A DNA stretch of 64,000 nucleotides from Watersipora subatra. Its lineage: Eukaryota; Bryozoa; Gymnolaemata; Cheilostomatida; Watersiporidae. Below, one piece after another: positions 23,801-38,800 of this stretch. The notes beneath the pieces are model-generated. The model was not told the origin of the DNA and searched no databases. It saw nothing but the letters and a program-made list of their open reading frames with translations. The translations under genes were made by a program, and so were the position numbers. The stretch is taken from assembly GCF_963576615.1 (NCBI RefSeq), contig NC_088717.1, positions 36,471,802 through 36,535,801 of the forward strand, read 5' to 3'. Within the stretch, counting starts at the first letter, position 1. Every line of letters starts with the position of its first letter.

Positions 23801-26800
23801 TGAAACAAGGAGTCTCCTTGCCGTAACAATATACTGCTGACTAAAGAATGTTTTTTGCACAGGCTACTTTTTGCACAACGATAAAAGTTGTTCGAGACAG
23901 TTATGGTTTAAAGTTTAAACCATTTAACATTAAACCATTTAAAGACAAACACTGATAACCACATACCGAACAATAGTACCGACAATACCGAACTTTCTTA
24001 GTTGGCAAAGGACACCGAAGATGGTAAATACCGAGGATACCAATACCGGGGAAAACCGATAAGAAGTGCAAGGATATCCGATCCGGCACTAAATTAGATA
24101 CCGGCCCAACACTAATATGCACCCTCCTACGCACTAGTCTGAAGGAAGGTAAAGTCCCTAACGACTGGAGAACAGCTGTTATTAAGCCAATATACAAAGG
24201 TAAAAAACGTACTGACAAAAACAATTACAGACCTATTAGCCTAACTTCCATTTTAGCAAAATCTATGGAGCACATATGTTCGCGTATGTGGCAACATATT
24301 AACAACCATGAGATACTTAAAAGCAATCAGCATGGCTTTCGTAAAGGCTTAAACACTACTACCCAATTACTCCATGTTGTTCACCGAGCTGCTGAAGCCT
24401 ATGACCTAAACAAACACCATCATTTGATTAGCTTTGATTTTAGCAAAGCATTTGATAAAGTTCCCCACAATCTATTGTTATTCAAACTCCGCCAATATAA
24501 TTTTGACAATAAATGCGTTGACTGGATAGAAGACTGGCTCCTGGGTCGCAGCTCTGTGGTGTCTGTGAATGGGATTACTTTCTCTAGTTTCCCTGTCAAA
24601 TCTGGAGTGCCACAGGGCTCTGTCCTTGGTCTCCTTCTTTTCTCGTTATACATTAACGACATGACAAACCAAATTACTAACTCCGATGCTAGGCTCTATG
24701 CAGATTTACGGTGTTATGCTCTTCCCACCCCGACCCTCAAGTTTTACAGGTGGACGTAAACCAGTTGCATGACTGGGCAAGTCAATGGGGGATGAAATTC
24801 AACCCGTTGAAATGCTGTCACATTCAATTTGGAAAGGACACCCCATATGTAATTTTCGAACTAGGTAGTGAGAAGATTCCGGTCTCCAATTCGGCAAGTA
24901 TCTCGGGATCCATATAGACTCTAACTTGAAGTGGAACACCCATATTAGCAAAACCTTTGCCAAGGCGAATCGAACACTAGGTATCCTAAAAAGAAACTTA
25001 ACTGGTGCCCCAAAAAAGACAAAGCTTATAGCTTTTAATACCATGGTCAAACCAATCCTTGAATACGCAACCAAAGTATGGTCTCCACACCCAGTGGGAC
25101 TATCAAATAACATTGAAAAGGTCCAAAACAATGGTCTGAGATGGATCTTCTGGCTCCGTAAAAGAGCTAGTATAACAGAATGCCGCTATGAAAATGAAAT
25201 TCTTTCTCTGAGTGACAGGCAAGATAGTCTGGATACCCTATTTTTCAGAAAAATTGAAGCGGGTCTCTACAACATACAATTGAATGAATACATTAAATTT
25301 GCACCTGTGACACATGACACTAGAAGTAAGATATTAAGCCACCAACACCGAACAAATGTATGGCGATTTAGCTTTTACAATCGCATTAAAAACCAAGTTA
25401 AAGTATATTTTCTGCCCACAGACAATCAGACTGATAATACTCACTGATATGCACAAATACTCATATATATCATTTATATATCATTTATATCACCTTTGGC
25501 CTTAGACAATCGGACTGATGATACATAAATACTCATATATATATAGTTTTTACCACTTTATTACTCTCGTTTTATACAAACAACTATACTATGATTCACT
25601 TTACTCAGAGCTCAGTTAATACACGATGATACAGGTTAATATACCCTATATGCCTTGAACTGGCGCTTAGGATCAATTGGAAAGTAAGTAAGTCACGCTA
25701 CCACATTTTTGTCAGCTATTCTGCTGAGATTGTGCAATAACTTGGTAATAATTATCAGCTTTGCATGTCTCAGATAGTTTTTGACTCAAATTACTGTAGA
25801 ATATCAGTGTTAGTGCATATGTGGATGTCAGCTCTACTCCTTAAGGAAACCTTGTTGTAATTGGGGAGTTGCTATGGTTTGCAGCATCTCGTCGTATGTT
25901 GCAGTCAGGCTACTGTGTCACGCCTCATCTTGCAGGATCTTTATTATCAGTGCTATTTTATGGCACCACCAAGTTTCCCACAATGCATATAAACTTAGCA
26001 TTATTCATGCGTCTGCGACACTTCACTACACCAATCTCCAGAATAACTCACAGTTTGGAGTAATCAGTAGCCTATATATTTGCCGATAATTAGTTATTAT
26101 AGCAAATTTATGTTCGCTAGACTGACTAACTGTTAAACTGTTCGCAACTAGGAAGGCTTGGATCTTTACTGATGAGTGTGTAGTACTTTATTTCACAATG
26201 TTACTGACACTAACACCACACCAACGTCACCAAGTCTAAAATTACATAGCAAAAATCACACTAATGTAAAATCATACATGTAAAACTTTTAAAACACCAT
26301 TCAATACAAGCAAAAATGTAGACGAGTGTATGCAGTTAAAATATAATAAAGTGTAAAGAGACATTTGCACTACTAACCTATGCCTCCTTTACTATTAAAT
26401 CTTGACTCTCAAAATGACCATAAAATGGTTCACACTATAAGCTAGAATATTTAGTCGAACACATTTTCGACAGACAGCAAAATGCTTGTTATCTAACTGA
26501 ATAATCCAAACTGACTGAGTGCGCTGAGCGGATGGTTCAAGGTGGCAAGAGTTTAAAACGTGTCAGCACACCAGAAAGTCATGTCTCCTTGGTCAACAAA
26601 ACTGCTCCCAAGAGCCCAATCCTGTCCAAAACACACACCCACGGTGTGACAGTAGCCACAGAAGCACCAAGTCAATCAGGCAGACCACAAACAGATCTGC
26701 AGCGAACAGTTTCATAATGCACACAGCTTGTTACGTAATTTTTTGTACCATGCCAGAAACAGAACACCAGTGCAAATACCTGCAAATCAGAAACATTTAC

Positions 26801-29800
26801 ACTCCCACCAAATTTAATATTTATTAAATTTCCACAATCTAATCTTAATGTTAACATCTTTTTATTTGTCACACAAAATAAACTAAAACGATTAAAAATA
26901 ATCTATTATACTGATAATGAAAAGATGAGACTAACATAAATATGTAACACAAAATTACTAAAGTAAGGTCTCCATAAAATATAAATGATTACTGTGCAAT
27001 TTCTAATAGTATTTCTGTACAGCTCCTGAAGGAGTTTCACAAGCTTTTGCACTGGTCCTTGCAAAATTGTCGCTCATTCTATTGGCTGGCTCTTGCTTTT
27101 TACATTGGACGCATGTGTTCACTATGTCTCTAGTCATTCTGGCACCCGAGATTATCCAGTAGCCACTCTGTCTAAATGCATTCAATATATGCACTCGTCG
27201 TAGGTGAGATTGTTCATGACATTCTGTGATGAGTAACTTAGCTATATGATTATTCTTAGGAATGCTAATTGGATGCTTTTCACTCAGCTTGTACAACTTA
27301 CTGTTTTTGCTTCTCCCATCAATGCGCAGTAGTCCTTCTCCGTCGATATATGGATCGAACTGAAGTATGGTGCTAGCTCTGGATATCTGTTGTTTCTTTT
27401 CTAATGCATCTAATTCTGCTGCAAAGTGCTTTCTTTGAGCTACTTGAATAACATATTTCTTTGCTACATCTAGCTCTGTGACTGTGGACGCAGAAACAGT
27501 TTTCCATGATTTACTTCGGCAGAGTTTTGGCAAATGAGCTATAGAAGTCAACAGCTTCTTAAGACTACTGAACCTCAGGAATCTGTCCTACATGGGGGTC
27601 TCTGAATTAACTTTAGTCTGCTTGACTTCCTTAACCTTGTTCACTTCAGGGTCTGAATCCTTTAGCACTTTAATCTTTTCATCATCTTTTGAAAGCTTTT
27701 CTTGCATCTCAATGAATTTCATGTCTTCTTGAGGGGCCATGGTTTGTTCAACGGCTTCTTTTTCCTTTTTTGGTTGGACTTTTCCTCCACGCACTGTCCA
27801 TTCCAACATAGTTTTCTGTGTAAAAGGCTCTCTTTTTCCTGATACGGATTCTAAAGGTTCAAATGCTTCCGGGCAGTCGGTACCAATCACCAAACCTATA
27901 GGTATGTCTAGAGATTGAGGTAAACAATGAGCATAGTTTTGTAAGTGTGGAGACTGGCGAATATTTACACAATCAGGTATTGCTTGAGCATCACATGTAA
28001 GCTTGTTCCACTCAAAGGCTTCAATAGATGTTGAGTCAGTGTTCTTATATCCTCGAATTCTAAGATCACTGTACAACTTTAGAGACTTGTACAATTCACC
28101 TGTGAGAGTGTCAACTGTCACATTTTTAACCATAAATGATAGCTGAATCATATTGGCTGTATCTTTGGTTATGTAAGATGCGTTGGAAGCTGAGTCTAAC
28201 ACTGTGTAAACTAATGTTTCTTTGGAAGGATTCTGTGTGGTAGATACGTTAACATGAACTACCTTGCTCATTTTAGTGGTTGTAACTTTGGTTACTTTTA
28301 CCTCAAGCTTTTCGGGCTCTTTGATTTCATCTTTTTCTTTGGGTGACTCTGCTGATTGTTTGGTTTCATTGCTCCTTTCTACTTTTTGTTGACCATTTTC
28401 ACTGTTCTTTTTTTGCCAGCTTGATGGCTCCTTGTGCAGGGCAGTCGGATGACCCAAGCTGCATTTTTTGCATGTGGCTCTTTTATAGCACCTTTTTGCC
28501 TGATGGCCCGAATCTAGACAGCTGTAGAAAAGCCTGTTGCTTTTAACAAAAGTTTCCTTGTCAGCAGGAGAAAGTCTAGCTAGTAAAAAACATTCTGTCG
28601 TTTGATGACTCTTTTTACAATGCCTGCAAAATTCAGTTTTAGGTGTAGAACTTGTAGCAAAAGTTCTCACATTTGAGTTAAAAGATACTCGTGGACTTCT
28701 AGTGCTGGCAGCAAAACTCTTATTTTCACTAATGCTTTTCATCAAAAGCTCATCCATTACCTCTGCATTGTTCACAACAAAGTAGACGAACTCATTGAAG
28801 GTAGGATAACGATGTTCCGCTGATCTTTTCTCTTTGACTTTACGTGCCCAGTTTTTCATCATCCAGTCAAGGAGTTTTGCGGCTAACTTCTCATTTTCCT
28901 GACTATGGTTGAGAGACTGCAATTCAGGAACATCATTCATAGCAGACTTTATAAGTGACAGAAAATCTGCATAGCTGCATAAAGATGTTGCTTCTTTTGC
29001 ACCAAATCTCAGCCAGTCTTCTAACTTCTTTCTCAATGCTCGATTGACGTTATGTTTGCTTCCAAATTGCTCTCTCAGTTCTCTTCTGGCATCTAGGTAA
29101 GCTGTTTCCGTGTTGGTAATAAAATGACCACTAATAGTGTCTTTCGCTTTACCTTACACATACTTTTCAAGTATCTAAGTGGTTCTTTCTGGCAGAGTCC
29201 TTCTGATTTGATGTAAGCATCCAAGTCTAATTCCCTCTCTTGGAAATCAATAGGGTTGCCGTCGCACACTGGGGGTTCAGGGAAGATCGTTTCGAGGCTT
29301 TCATGGCTAGTACTATATTGTGTGACAACTCCCTTACTACGTTCATGCTATCGTTATCTCACAATGTTGAAGATATGTCGTTGTCCTCAAATCCAGTGGT
29401 TTGTATGAACTCATACTATCTAAAGGTTTTTCACTAGGGACAGTTGGTTATTGACAAGGTGCAAATGTAGTTGCTTGTGGCAGAACAATTGTAGAGTCTA
29501 CAGATCTGTCTGTCTTTTGACTTGTTCAATACCCTATCCCTTAATGCAGTGCGTTCTGCTTCCCGTTCTTCATATAATCTGTTCTGTTTTTTTAACTCTG
29601 CTTGTAGGGGCTCCATTTTTTGCTCCAATTTGCGCATTTCATCTTCTTCTTGTGCCAGTGAATCTATCTTTTCTTCTAATGTTCGTTTCAACAAGTCAAC
29701 TTATTTCATAAAATCATCAAATGGTTTATGTGTGTTTGGTTCAATTTTATTGTTAGATAAAACAACAAGTTCATCAAATATACCATTTTCGCTCATACAT

Positions 29801-32800
29801 TTTTTAAATAACTCAGCAAGCATGCTTTCTTGAGTCTCAACAGAATCAAATTGCTCAACATTGCTATAAACATCATCTAACATACGTGGACTTTTAAAAA
29901 TCTTTTTTGAAAGGATTACACGTAATTGCATAGCACTATTGTTTTTAGCAATAGCACGTAAGGTTTTAGGTTTAGATGACCTTCTGAGGGCACTACTGTG
30001 ACTATTGATAGATGCACTATCGTTAATCAATTGTTCACTAGCTTCCGGATTATTTCTAACATGTAAAGTGTTTTCTAAAGGTGCATTCTGAGTCGAATTT
30101 GACTCGCTGGCTTCGCCAGACTTGATTAAGTCACTGGATTTATTTTTTATCGTGCTACTAAATAATCATGCTTTTAATTTATTCTATCAAGTTAACTATG
30201 CAACAAGCTGCAAGCAATGCAAAATATTGAAGTGATCCGCACGATATACCAGCCGACCAAGCCAATGCAAACACTGGCAACTGCCACACCAAGGGTCGGT
30301 CAATGAACAAAAATGAAATGACCAAAAAACCAAATCCGTCAAACAACAAATACGCAACGGTGATGCAATGGCAACGCTCGTCGCACTGCCGCGCTGAACC
30401 ACGCACTCAGTTTGCTTAGTTTACAAGTAGTATCGATAAAATGCTTTAACTAAAACTAACATGAGACCAAACACAAGACAAATATTAAAAATTATTTTTC
30501 AAAGTTGCAGTCAATACTACAAAGTAGTGATTGTTACTTAGCTTCGCAGTGCAAATATAACGTTCGTAACTTTTATAGGGTTCGTTTTTGACAGGCCTAA
30601 ACTAAATGTCACTTAGCTGTGAAAAGGGGGTAGAGACAATTACAACGTGTAGGCTGAAGTACTGATTTAAGCAGGAAATCGAGTGGCGCCAGATTGGCTC
30701 TTTGTTTATAGGTTAAGTTGAATTACAAGTTGTTGCCTGTATAAACTTTTGATGGCTGGATAGACGTTACCGCTTGCTCCAGATTGAGAGGAAGGCTTCA
30801 CTAGTTTCTCCGGCTTGATAGGAAGACTTCACTAGTTTCTCCAGCTTGAGAGGAAGACTTCACTAGTTTCTCTGGCTTGAGAGGAAGACTTTACTATAGC
30901 GGATTGGTATTCACTAGACTTTGACTAACTGTTAAACTGTTCACAACTAGGAAGGCTTGGATCTTTACTGATGAGTGTGTGGTACTTTATTTCACAATTT
31001 TACTGACACTAACACCACACTAACGTCACCGTGAAGTCTATAATTATATAGCAAAAATCACACTAATGTAAAATCATACATGTAAAATTTTTAAAACAAC
31101 ATTCAATACAAGCAAAAATGTAGACGAGTGTATGCAGTTAAAATATAATTTAATGTAAAGAGACATATACACTACTAACCTATGCCTCCTTTACTATTAA
31201 ATCTTGACTTTCAAAATGACCATAAAATGGTTCACACTATAAGCTAAAATATTTAGTCAAACACATTTTCGACTGACAGCAAAATGCTTGTTGTCTAACT
31301 GAATAGTTCAAACTGACTGAGCATGCTGAGCGGATGGTTAAGGTGGCGAGAGATCAAAACATGTCAGTACACCAGAAAGTCACGTCCCCTTGCTCAACAA
31401 AACTGGCCCCAAGAGCCCAATCCAATCCTGTCCAAAACACACACCCACGATGTGACAATAATCAGAGAAGCACCAAGTCAATCAGGCAGACCACAAACAA
31501 ATCTGCAGCGAACAGTTGCATAATGCACACAGCTTGTTACATAACCTTTTGTACCATGCCGAAAACAGAACACCAGTGCAAATGCCTGCAAATCAAAAAC
31601 ATTTAGTTATCATAATACAAACATATACAGAGAAGTCGCATGGTGCTTTTGCCTATTCGCCTGCTATTTATATTTTTTTGGCTGATTAGGCTTTGCCCTC
31701 CAGCTGGGTGCCTAGGCGACCTCGTACTGATCCGTACCAGTGGCTGACTTTTCCTTTGATCGAGTCACCTATTGGAGCTGGCCCATCTACAAGCCAGCAT
31801 GCTCTCACCACTCTCCCTCCTTTTGAACTGGCTTATAAATCTCACCTCTCTGTTTTGCAACATCCCTAGATATTCGATTCCTTTGTTTAGTGTAAGGTCC
31901 CAAACTTAATCGGCATACTATAGTATAGAATAGCAGAAACTTGTGTAAGCAAGCAATCACCTGTTTTATAGGACATTGTCGAGGATGTGCTTCATAGCAC
32001 GCGGTAGATTTGAAGTCATTTTGGTTTGAGGCCTTTTCGCTGGTCAAGCGTAAGTCTGTGATGTCAAAACATTTGGTGAAGCTAGCCCAGTCTAGTTGAG
32101 TATTCCCTAAATTTTAAATATGGGGAAATTCTGCTTTTAAAGGCAATAACATGACAAATTCAAAGGCACCATCTATTCTGTGGATCATCTGTGCTTGCTA
32201 GCAATGTTCGACTTGAAGATTGTGGTTTTGGCTTCGGTAGTTGCATTGTGGTACAAGAAAGTAATGTCTGCATGGAGACTGACATTGCAGTTCGCAAATC
32301 TTTGGAGATCATTTATGTTTGTCTATGAGAAATACTGTTGACTCAAGTAGTAAACCCTGAGAAACACCATAACTTTCTGTTATCTCTGAAGACACTTGTC
32401 TGATAACAACCCACTGTCCTTCAGTTTCTTATGAAGTTTAATAAAGATCTGTCATTGAGCTGAGTGTTTAAATCCGGTGCTCATCGCAGTTTCTGCATCA
32501 GCAGAACATGGAAGAGCTTACAAGAGACTTATGTTAGTGTTAAATTTTAAAAGGAGAGAAATGTGATTGACTTTTAAGGCATGGATGCTAATTATTATTC
32601 CCTAGTTGACTTTGAGAAAGGACCTGCGTGGGTATCGTAGGCTCACACAATGGAACTCTTCGTCATGTCTAGGTCTTGGGAGGAAGTCTAGCATAGCTGT
32701 TGATCCCAAACTATTGCATTTGTACATTTCTAGCACATATGGATATGCTCCCTTTCGTATTATTTATTAAAATATTGATAAACAAAATTATAATAAAATA

Positions 32801-35800
32801 AGATAGCAAATAGAGCACAATTCTGTAGAAAATATGCCTCATTGTTCATGTTCACACTAATCATTTAGTTCCCGTAGTTGAATTGCATGCGGCATTGAAG
32901 TTTGACATAATGTGAACTGTTGTCATGTCGCTGAGCCAGAGATGAACCCTTTTGTAAGTGGTTTATTTCACTAGCTGTTCAGAATTGTAACTTATCTGTA
33001 GATGGTGAGATTGCTTCTGCAATTGGTTAAAAATAGTATGCTAGTGTCAATGGTTGGTCTCATACTCCTTCCTGATTGGCTTCCTTCTCTGCCTCTCTGC
33101 TAGTTACTAGTTACTGCTAGTTTTGAGGACGTTTAGTGCACACGTCTGCAGTCCATGACACAAGTATTAGAGAAAAACCAAATAGTTGATTCAAAAAGGT
33201 GAATAAGAAAATTCTGTTATGATTTTCTTAGGACTCATTTATGTGAAGTAATGGACACCATTGACAGTATTGTTTGAGTTGCCGTATGGTTTAGTTCCTA
33301 GAAGTAGCTTGTGATAGCAGCTTTGATTTTAATCTTTTCTATGAATTATTAACCTACATGTAATATAATTTTTACAATATTAGGGTTTTATGTGAGGCTA
33401 TAAATACTCTCAAATGTTAATTTCTACCAATCATTCACGTGTACACTACCTATTATCCCAACAACAGCTGTTATAAGCACTTTGAAACGCTTCAATGTCT
33501 TTTTCGTAAAATTTACCAGCATTAAAGAATATTCTTGTTGACATGTTGTGATCATGTAATTTAAAAGCCAAAGTTAAACATTTGAAGGTCTGCATCTGTA
33601 ACCATTTAGCTATCAGTTTTATGCAGTTCCAATTTTATAAAATATCATAATCATCAAGCCAAATTGCTATTTAGGCAAATATATTTCGGCCAAAGGTCTG
33701 TGTACCCATTCTAAGCTACATAGCTGCATAACCGCAATACTAATTTTTTGTATAAACAAAGTGAAGTCAGTTTTCAATTCAATTACACTTATGCTTACAG
33801 CTCCCCACCTTGGACACCTTTATACATCACTCCTTGCCGACGCTTCCTGTCGTTGGAGGTCACTCAAAGGTCAAAGTGTCAAACTTGTAACAGGCACTGA
33901 TGAGCATGGGCAAAAGATTGAGCAGGCTGCCCATACTCATGGTCAGTCACCTGAGGATTATTGCCAGAAAATCTCACAGAAATACCAGGTGTGAAGGTGT
34001 ATGTTCTCTTGTATATGGAGGTTGTCAATTTTTCAATTTGAGATAGTAGTCAGTTGATCACAGCTACGTTTGCAGAACTAAAAAGCTGCATCATTAGACA
34101 TAGTAAAAACAGCAGGTGTGGCCTAGTGGTCTAAAAGACCTGACCTACAAACAACAGGTCAAGGTTCAATTACCAAAAAAGCTTATTTAAATAAGGATTA
34201 AAATATTAAAACAATTTAAGGAAACATCCGTGGTTTAGTGGTCTAGAACTCCTGACCTGTAAATAATGTGTCGAGGTTCAATTTCTAAAAAAAGGTCACT
34301 GGTGGTGACAGGAATAACATCCAACCTTAAACTGCTCATTGGTTCTTAAAAAACATGCATAGTCTCTGCTTGCAATAAGCTAATAAACAACAGGTTAGGG
34401 TTCAAGTTCCAAAAAAGGTCACTGGTAGTGACAGGAATGACTTCTAACCTTACATCTCTCCCTTTGCAACTGGGCATGTCTCCAGTTGTGAGGTTCCCTT
34501 CCCACTAAACTCAGACATGTTTAGCCGAGACCGCATAGTCATTGTTTGTTCTGCAATGCTCTTAAAAAAACGTGCGCAGCTTCTGCTTGCAGTAAGCTAA
34601 GCAGGCGTCATACTCCATCTTCAAGGGTTTGTTTAGATAGTAAAAATGTCCTGTGAATTATATAATGGCTCTTATAACAAAGTAAAATAAAGGTTGTGTT
34701 TGCTATTATATGATGTAATGTGTTCAGTAGAATTAGTGCTTTTAGATTATTGAATGTGATCAAATCATTCATAAGCTGAATTATTGCAAATTAGATGTAT
34801 GTCTGGCATCCTTGGGTTCAAACACACTTTTATAAGCTTTCCAAAAAAACTTACTCAGAAAAAAATGCCATGCAGATTTATTCTTTAAAAAGAATTTAAG
34901 AAGATGCATTTGAAATGCATTGCATCTATTTACATATTATCTATTCAGCTAATCCAAGATTGGAAATAAAGACTTGTTCATTACTAGAGAATATGATTGC
35001 TTGTTGTCCATGTTTGTTTCCTTAAAAGTTGTCTTATCATAACTTCACGGCATAGACTGTTTGCTCCTCTTGTTGTCCTGGTGATGAAGTAGATTGATAG
35101 CACATCTGTGTTAAAACATCTCTAAGGAGGCACATTTATTTCAATGAGAGGTTTTAGCAACATTAATTGAAAAAATATTTGGTTGTTGGCAGAACTTAAA
35201 CTCACATTTTTAGAGATCGCTCGAACTCTTTCACAAGTCATTGATGCTTTATTTCTCCATCTTTTCAAATCATTTTATGTCATGTAAAATGGCCTTGGAT
35301 TGACCATTTGTTCAAGATGGCTGCCAATGGAGATGCAGAGTTTATAATTCAGATAGTGCTGCCCCTTCATTTCATAAATTTATAATCATTTAGTAGAATG
35401 CACATACGTAAGTGAGGAGAGAAGTATTTTTGCTAAAGCTACTTCCATCTGCATTTAGCAAACCATGTTTACTAAATAAACTCATTGGTCCTAACTTCAA
35501 AGGACCTTCTGTAGCATTGCATGACACACGCAGTCAATTATCTCCGTCACACTTGATAATTCCTGACAGAGGATTCACAGATTTGTTACACAAATATTAA
35601 AACAAGATTGTTTGTTAAACAACACTGATTTTTAACGAGCAATTTATGAAAAAAGTTGTGATTTTTCCTGAAAAAAATCATGATTCAAATCAGTGTTTTA
35701 AATTATTTTATTTTTTGTGTGCTAATCCTGATTTTTAGTTTTTTGGCTATCATTCTATGAACCTAAGGCTTCTGTTAATGTTACCTTTTATTGGTGAAAG

Positions 35801-38800
35801 GAGTTTATCGGACATTCTTATGGTTTATATTTCATGTTTAGTCTTTGAATCTGTCTCTGCAGTCTACCATACAGATATTAAAGATATTAGTGTGGATTCA
35901 ACAAATCTTAGAAAGGTTATGTTGGAGTTATCTGCACTAGATATAGCTGTATACAGTCATATTCATTCTTATCTTCCAAAGACTCTCTTTTACGAAACTG
36001 CTTGAGGTCTGGTGGAAACTGTTGTTTCACTTCAGATAGTTTGGTCTAGTGATACTCTAGTTTCATTTCTTGCAGGGATTGTTTACAGCCTTTGACATCA
36101 AACACACAGACTTTATCCGTACTACTGATCCAGCTCATATACACGCTGTTCAACATTTTTGGGTAAGCTATTTTAGCGACTGCGTCTCACTAGATGGCTG
36201 TGTTGTCAAGACTAAAGGGTTCAACGTGTGCCGTATGCTGTTCATACTTACCCCTTTCAGTCATAACAATTAAATGTTGGCTGTGTATCTCTCAAGTGTT
36301 TTTTTGGTGATTTAAGTGATTGTAAATATAGTATTGATTAGAGAAATTACAGTAGCTCTATTTTGCTGAGGAAGCTTAACCAATAGCGGGCTGTCAAGGT
36401 CATACTACGTGTGGCAATTTTAAAAGGAGCTTTTATAAACAAGCATTTACCGAATTTGGCCAATAATCCTTTCGACATTCGTTTGCTCACCCGCAGTTTG
36501 TGCTGTAGGAGAGGATCTCAGGCTATTTGTTCAAGGACAAGTATCAAGGCTGGTATTGCACAAGTGATGAAGCATTTCTTACAGAGAGTCAAATTGAAGA
36601 GTCAGATAATAAGATGGTGGTTAGTAAATGTTTTACTAGGATTAACAATGGTTAGTGTCTGTTAGTGGGTGACTCTGACTACCAGGGCTATTCACATGGT
36701 GACTAGTAATTCACTAGCTACTAGCAAGATGAGTGTTAGTAGGGTGACTCCTAGTCAGGTGGTTGGAAGGTGACTACTGGTATCGAAACTGTTAATAACT
36801 TTAGTCATAAAAGAGTCAGTCTTACTCAGTTGTTGATAATATTGTTTTCATGTGAGCAACAGCCTTCTTTTTCACAACAGCTTGATCATTGTAGTAAACT
36901 TTCAATTCAAAGGTTGATGGTATTTTCACATCTAGCCATTTTGGCTGTGGCAAGATAATTTGTCCATCGCCAAAATGGCAGTTATGAAATTTTTAAAATG
37001 TTTGATTTTAGTAGCTAATCAGCTGAATAATGATATGAATATTTTGATGAGCGAAAACCATAGACACATAACAGCTGTTGTATTACTAGAAATTCCACTG
37101 TCATACAGCCCACGACTAAAGAGATATTGGAAAAAAAGAAAGGGTACTGATGGTTGAGAAATGCAATATTAGCAGTCAAATGACCCTGCAGTGCAATAGG
37201 ATAACTGCAATGGTAGCTGTAATGTACTGGGTGTGAGTGTTATTATATACAACAAATAGCAATAATGAAAAGAAAAGATTATATGTTTATATCTCTCCCC
37301 CTGCAATAGGAGAAATGCAATATTGGCCAATATTAGAAGTAAAATGCACTGATATTATTAGAATAACCAATGGCCACCAATATTATTAATATAGTAATAA
37401 TATAAAACCAATACACAATTTTGTTTACATTTGAAAACGTCATAGTTTTTATAATCTAATAAGTATAATCTTAAAATCTCATAAGAATCGTTAGAAAAAA
37501 ATATCATCGTCATTTCCTTTACTTACACTGCGTTGTACATCAGTTAGAATACTGAAGGACTCAAGAGTCTAAAATGTCAGTTACTTTGAAATCAGCAAAA
37601 ATGAAATGATTTCAGTACTCCTACGGTAATTACAGAAACCTTCGACAATGCTATAGACTGGTGAAATGTGCACGTTATTTTTTCGTGAAATGCGCACGAC
37701 TTTATCGTTCTATTTTCTGTCGCTCGGCGTTTCAATTTACGGTCTTAACTTTTATTAAACTAAGCTTTTCAAGCGTTTTGTGGCGATTTTCGTCCAAATT
37801 GATCTGTCTATTTGTGTATAATCCGATCAGATGGGTAAGTTTTAAGATAATGCCGACGGTTTACAAAGACTTGGTAACATATTTAAATAGGCTTAAATGT
37901 TATTATACTTTAACGACTCTACAAAACGATAGTGAAATTTGTTGATGAAATTTCTAGACAAGGGTTTGTCTCATTGTTGATGATTAATTTTCGTAAGTTG
38001 TGTTCACATGCATTTATCATAAAAACTCTCATACTTCGCTTCCGCTCATTTGTTCGAGGGATTACCTTAAGCATAAACATTATAAGCATAGACCTATCAA
38101 CTATACTAATATATAAGCATAGACCTATCAACTATACTAATATATAAGCAAGACCTATCAACTATACTAATATATAAGCGTAGACCTATCAACTATACTA
38201 ATATATAAGCATAGGCCTATTAACTATACTAATATATAAGCATAGACCTATCTACTATACTGATATATAAGCATATACCTATCAACTATATTAATATATA
38301 AGCATAGACCTATCAACTATACTATTATATAAGCATAGACCTATTAACTATACTAATATATAAGCATAGTTAATAGGTCTATGCTTATAACCCTCATTCT
38401 CTCAACTGCCTTTTATAATAATACATGTGGTTTTAAAAATTTATTAATTTTGTTCAATTTAAAACTATGTAAAATTGTTGTTCACCAACTCTTTATTTTA
38501 CAGTTTATTAAACCGATTAAATTTATTTCAACATTCACTTCCACACTTTTAGCGCTGTATAATTATCACTGATTTAAATCGATTAGCTGCAACTCAATCT
38601 AATTAAAGAAGCTCTCATATCTGCTAGACATGTTTCTCACCTTCTTAGCCAGTCAAGGTGGTTTCAGGTCTCAAAAGAGAGTGGACAGATATGTGAGCCA
38701 ATAGAAGAGGAGAATTACATGTTTCCCCTTCACCTATTTGCGGATGACATTCGACGGTGGCATGCTACTAATGGTAGGTTGCTGACCTAATAAGTTATGG

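Larger units (their letters stand above)
17857..33800. other. MARS2 intron 1, about 15.9 kb
   Basis: A single intron between the two halves of the split Ala codon (GCA G|CT). Most of it is mobile DNA: a non-LTR retrotransposon with nested insertions (18.5-25.7 kb) and a BEL/Pao element (26.1-31.6 kb). 31606-33800 holds nothing recognisable. Confidence 0.9.

Noticed and set aside
35412..38147. Several 60-95 codon frames between MARS2 exons
   Set aside because: No conserved motif, splice signal or repeat in the protein; lengths are ordinary for AT-rich intron DNA.
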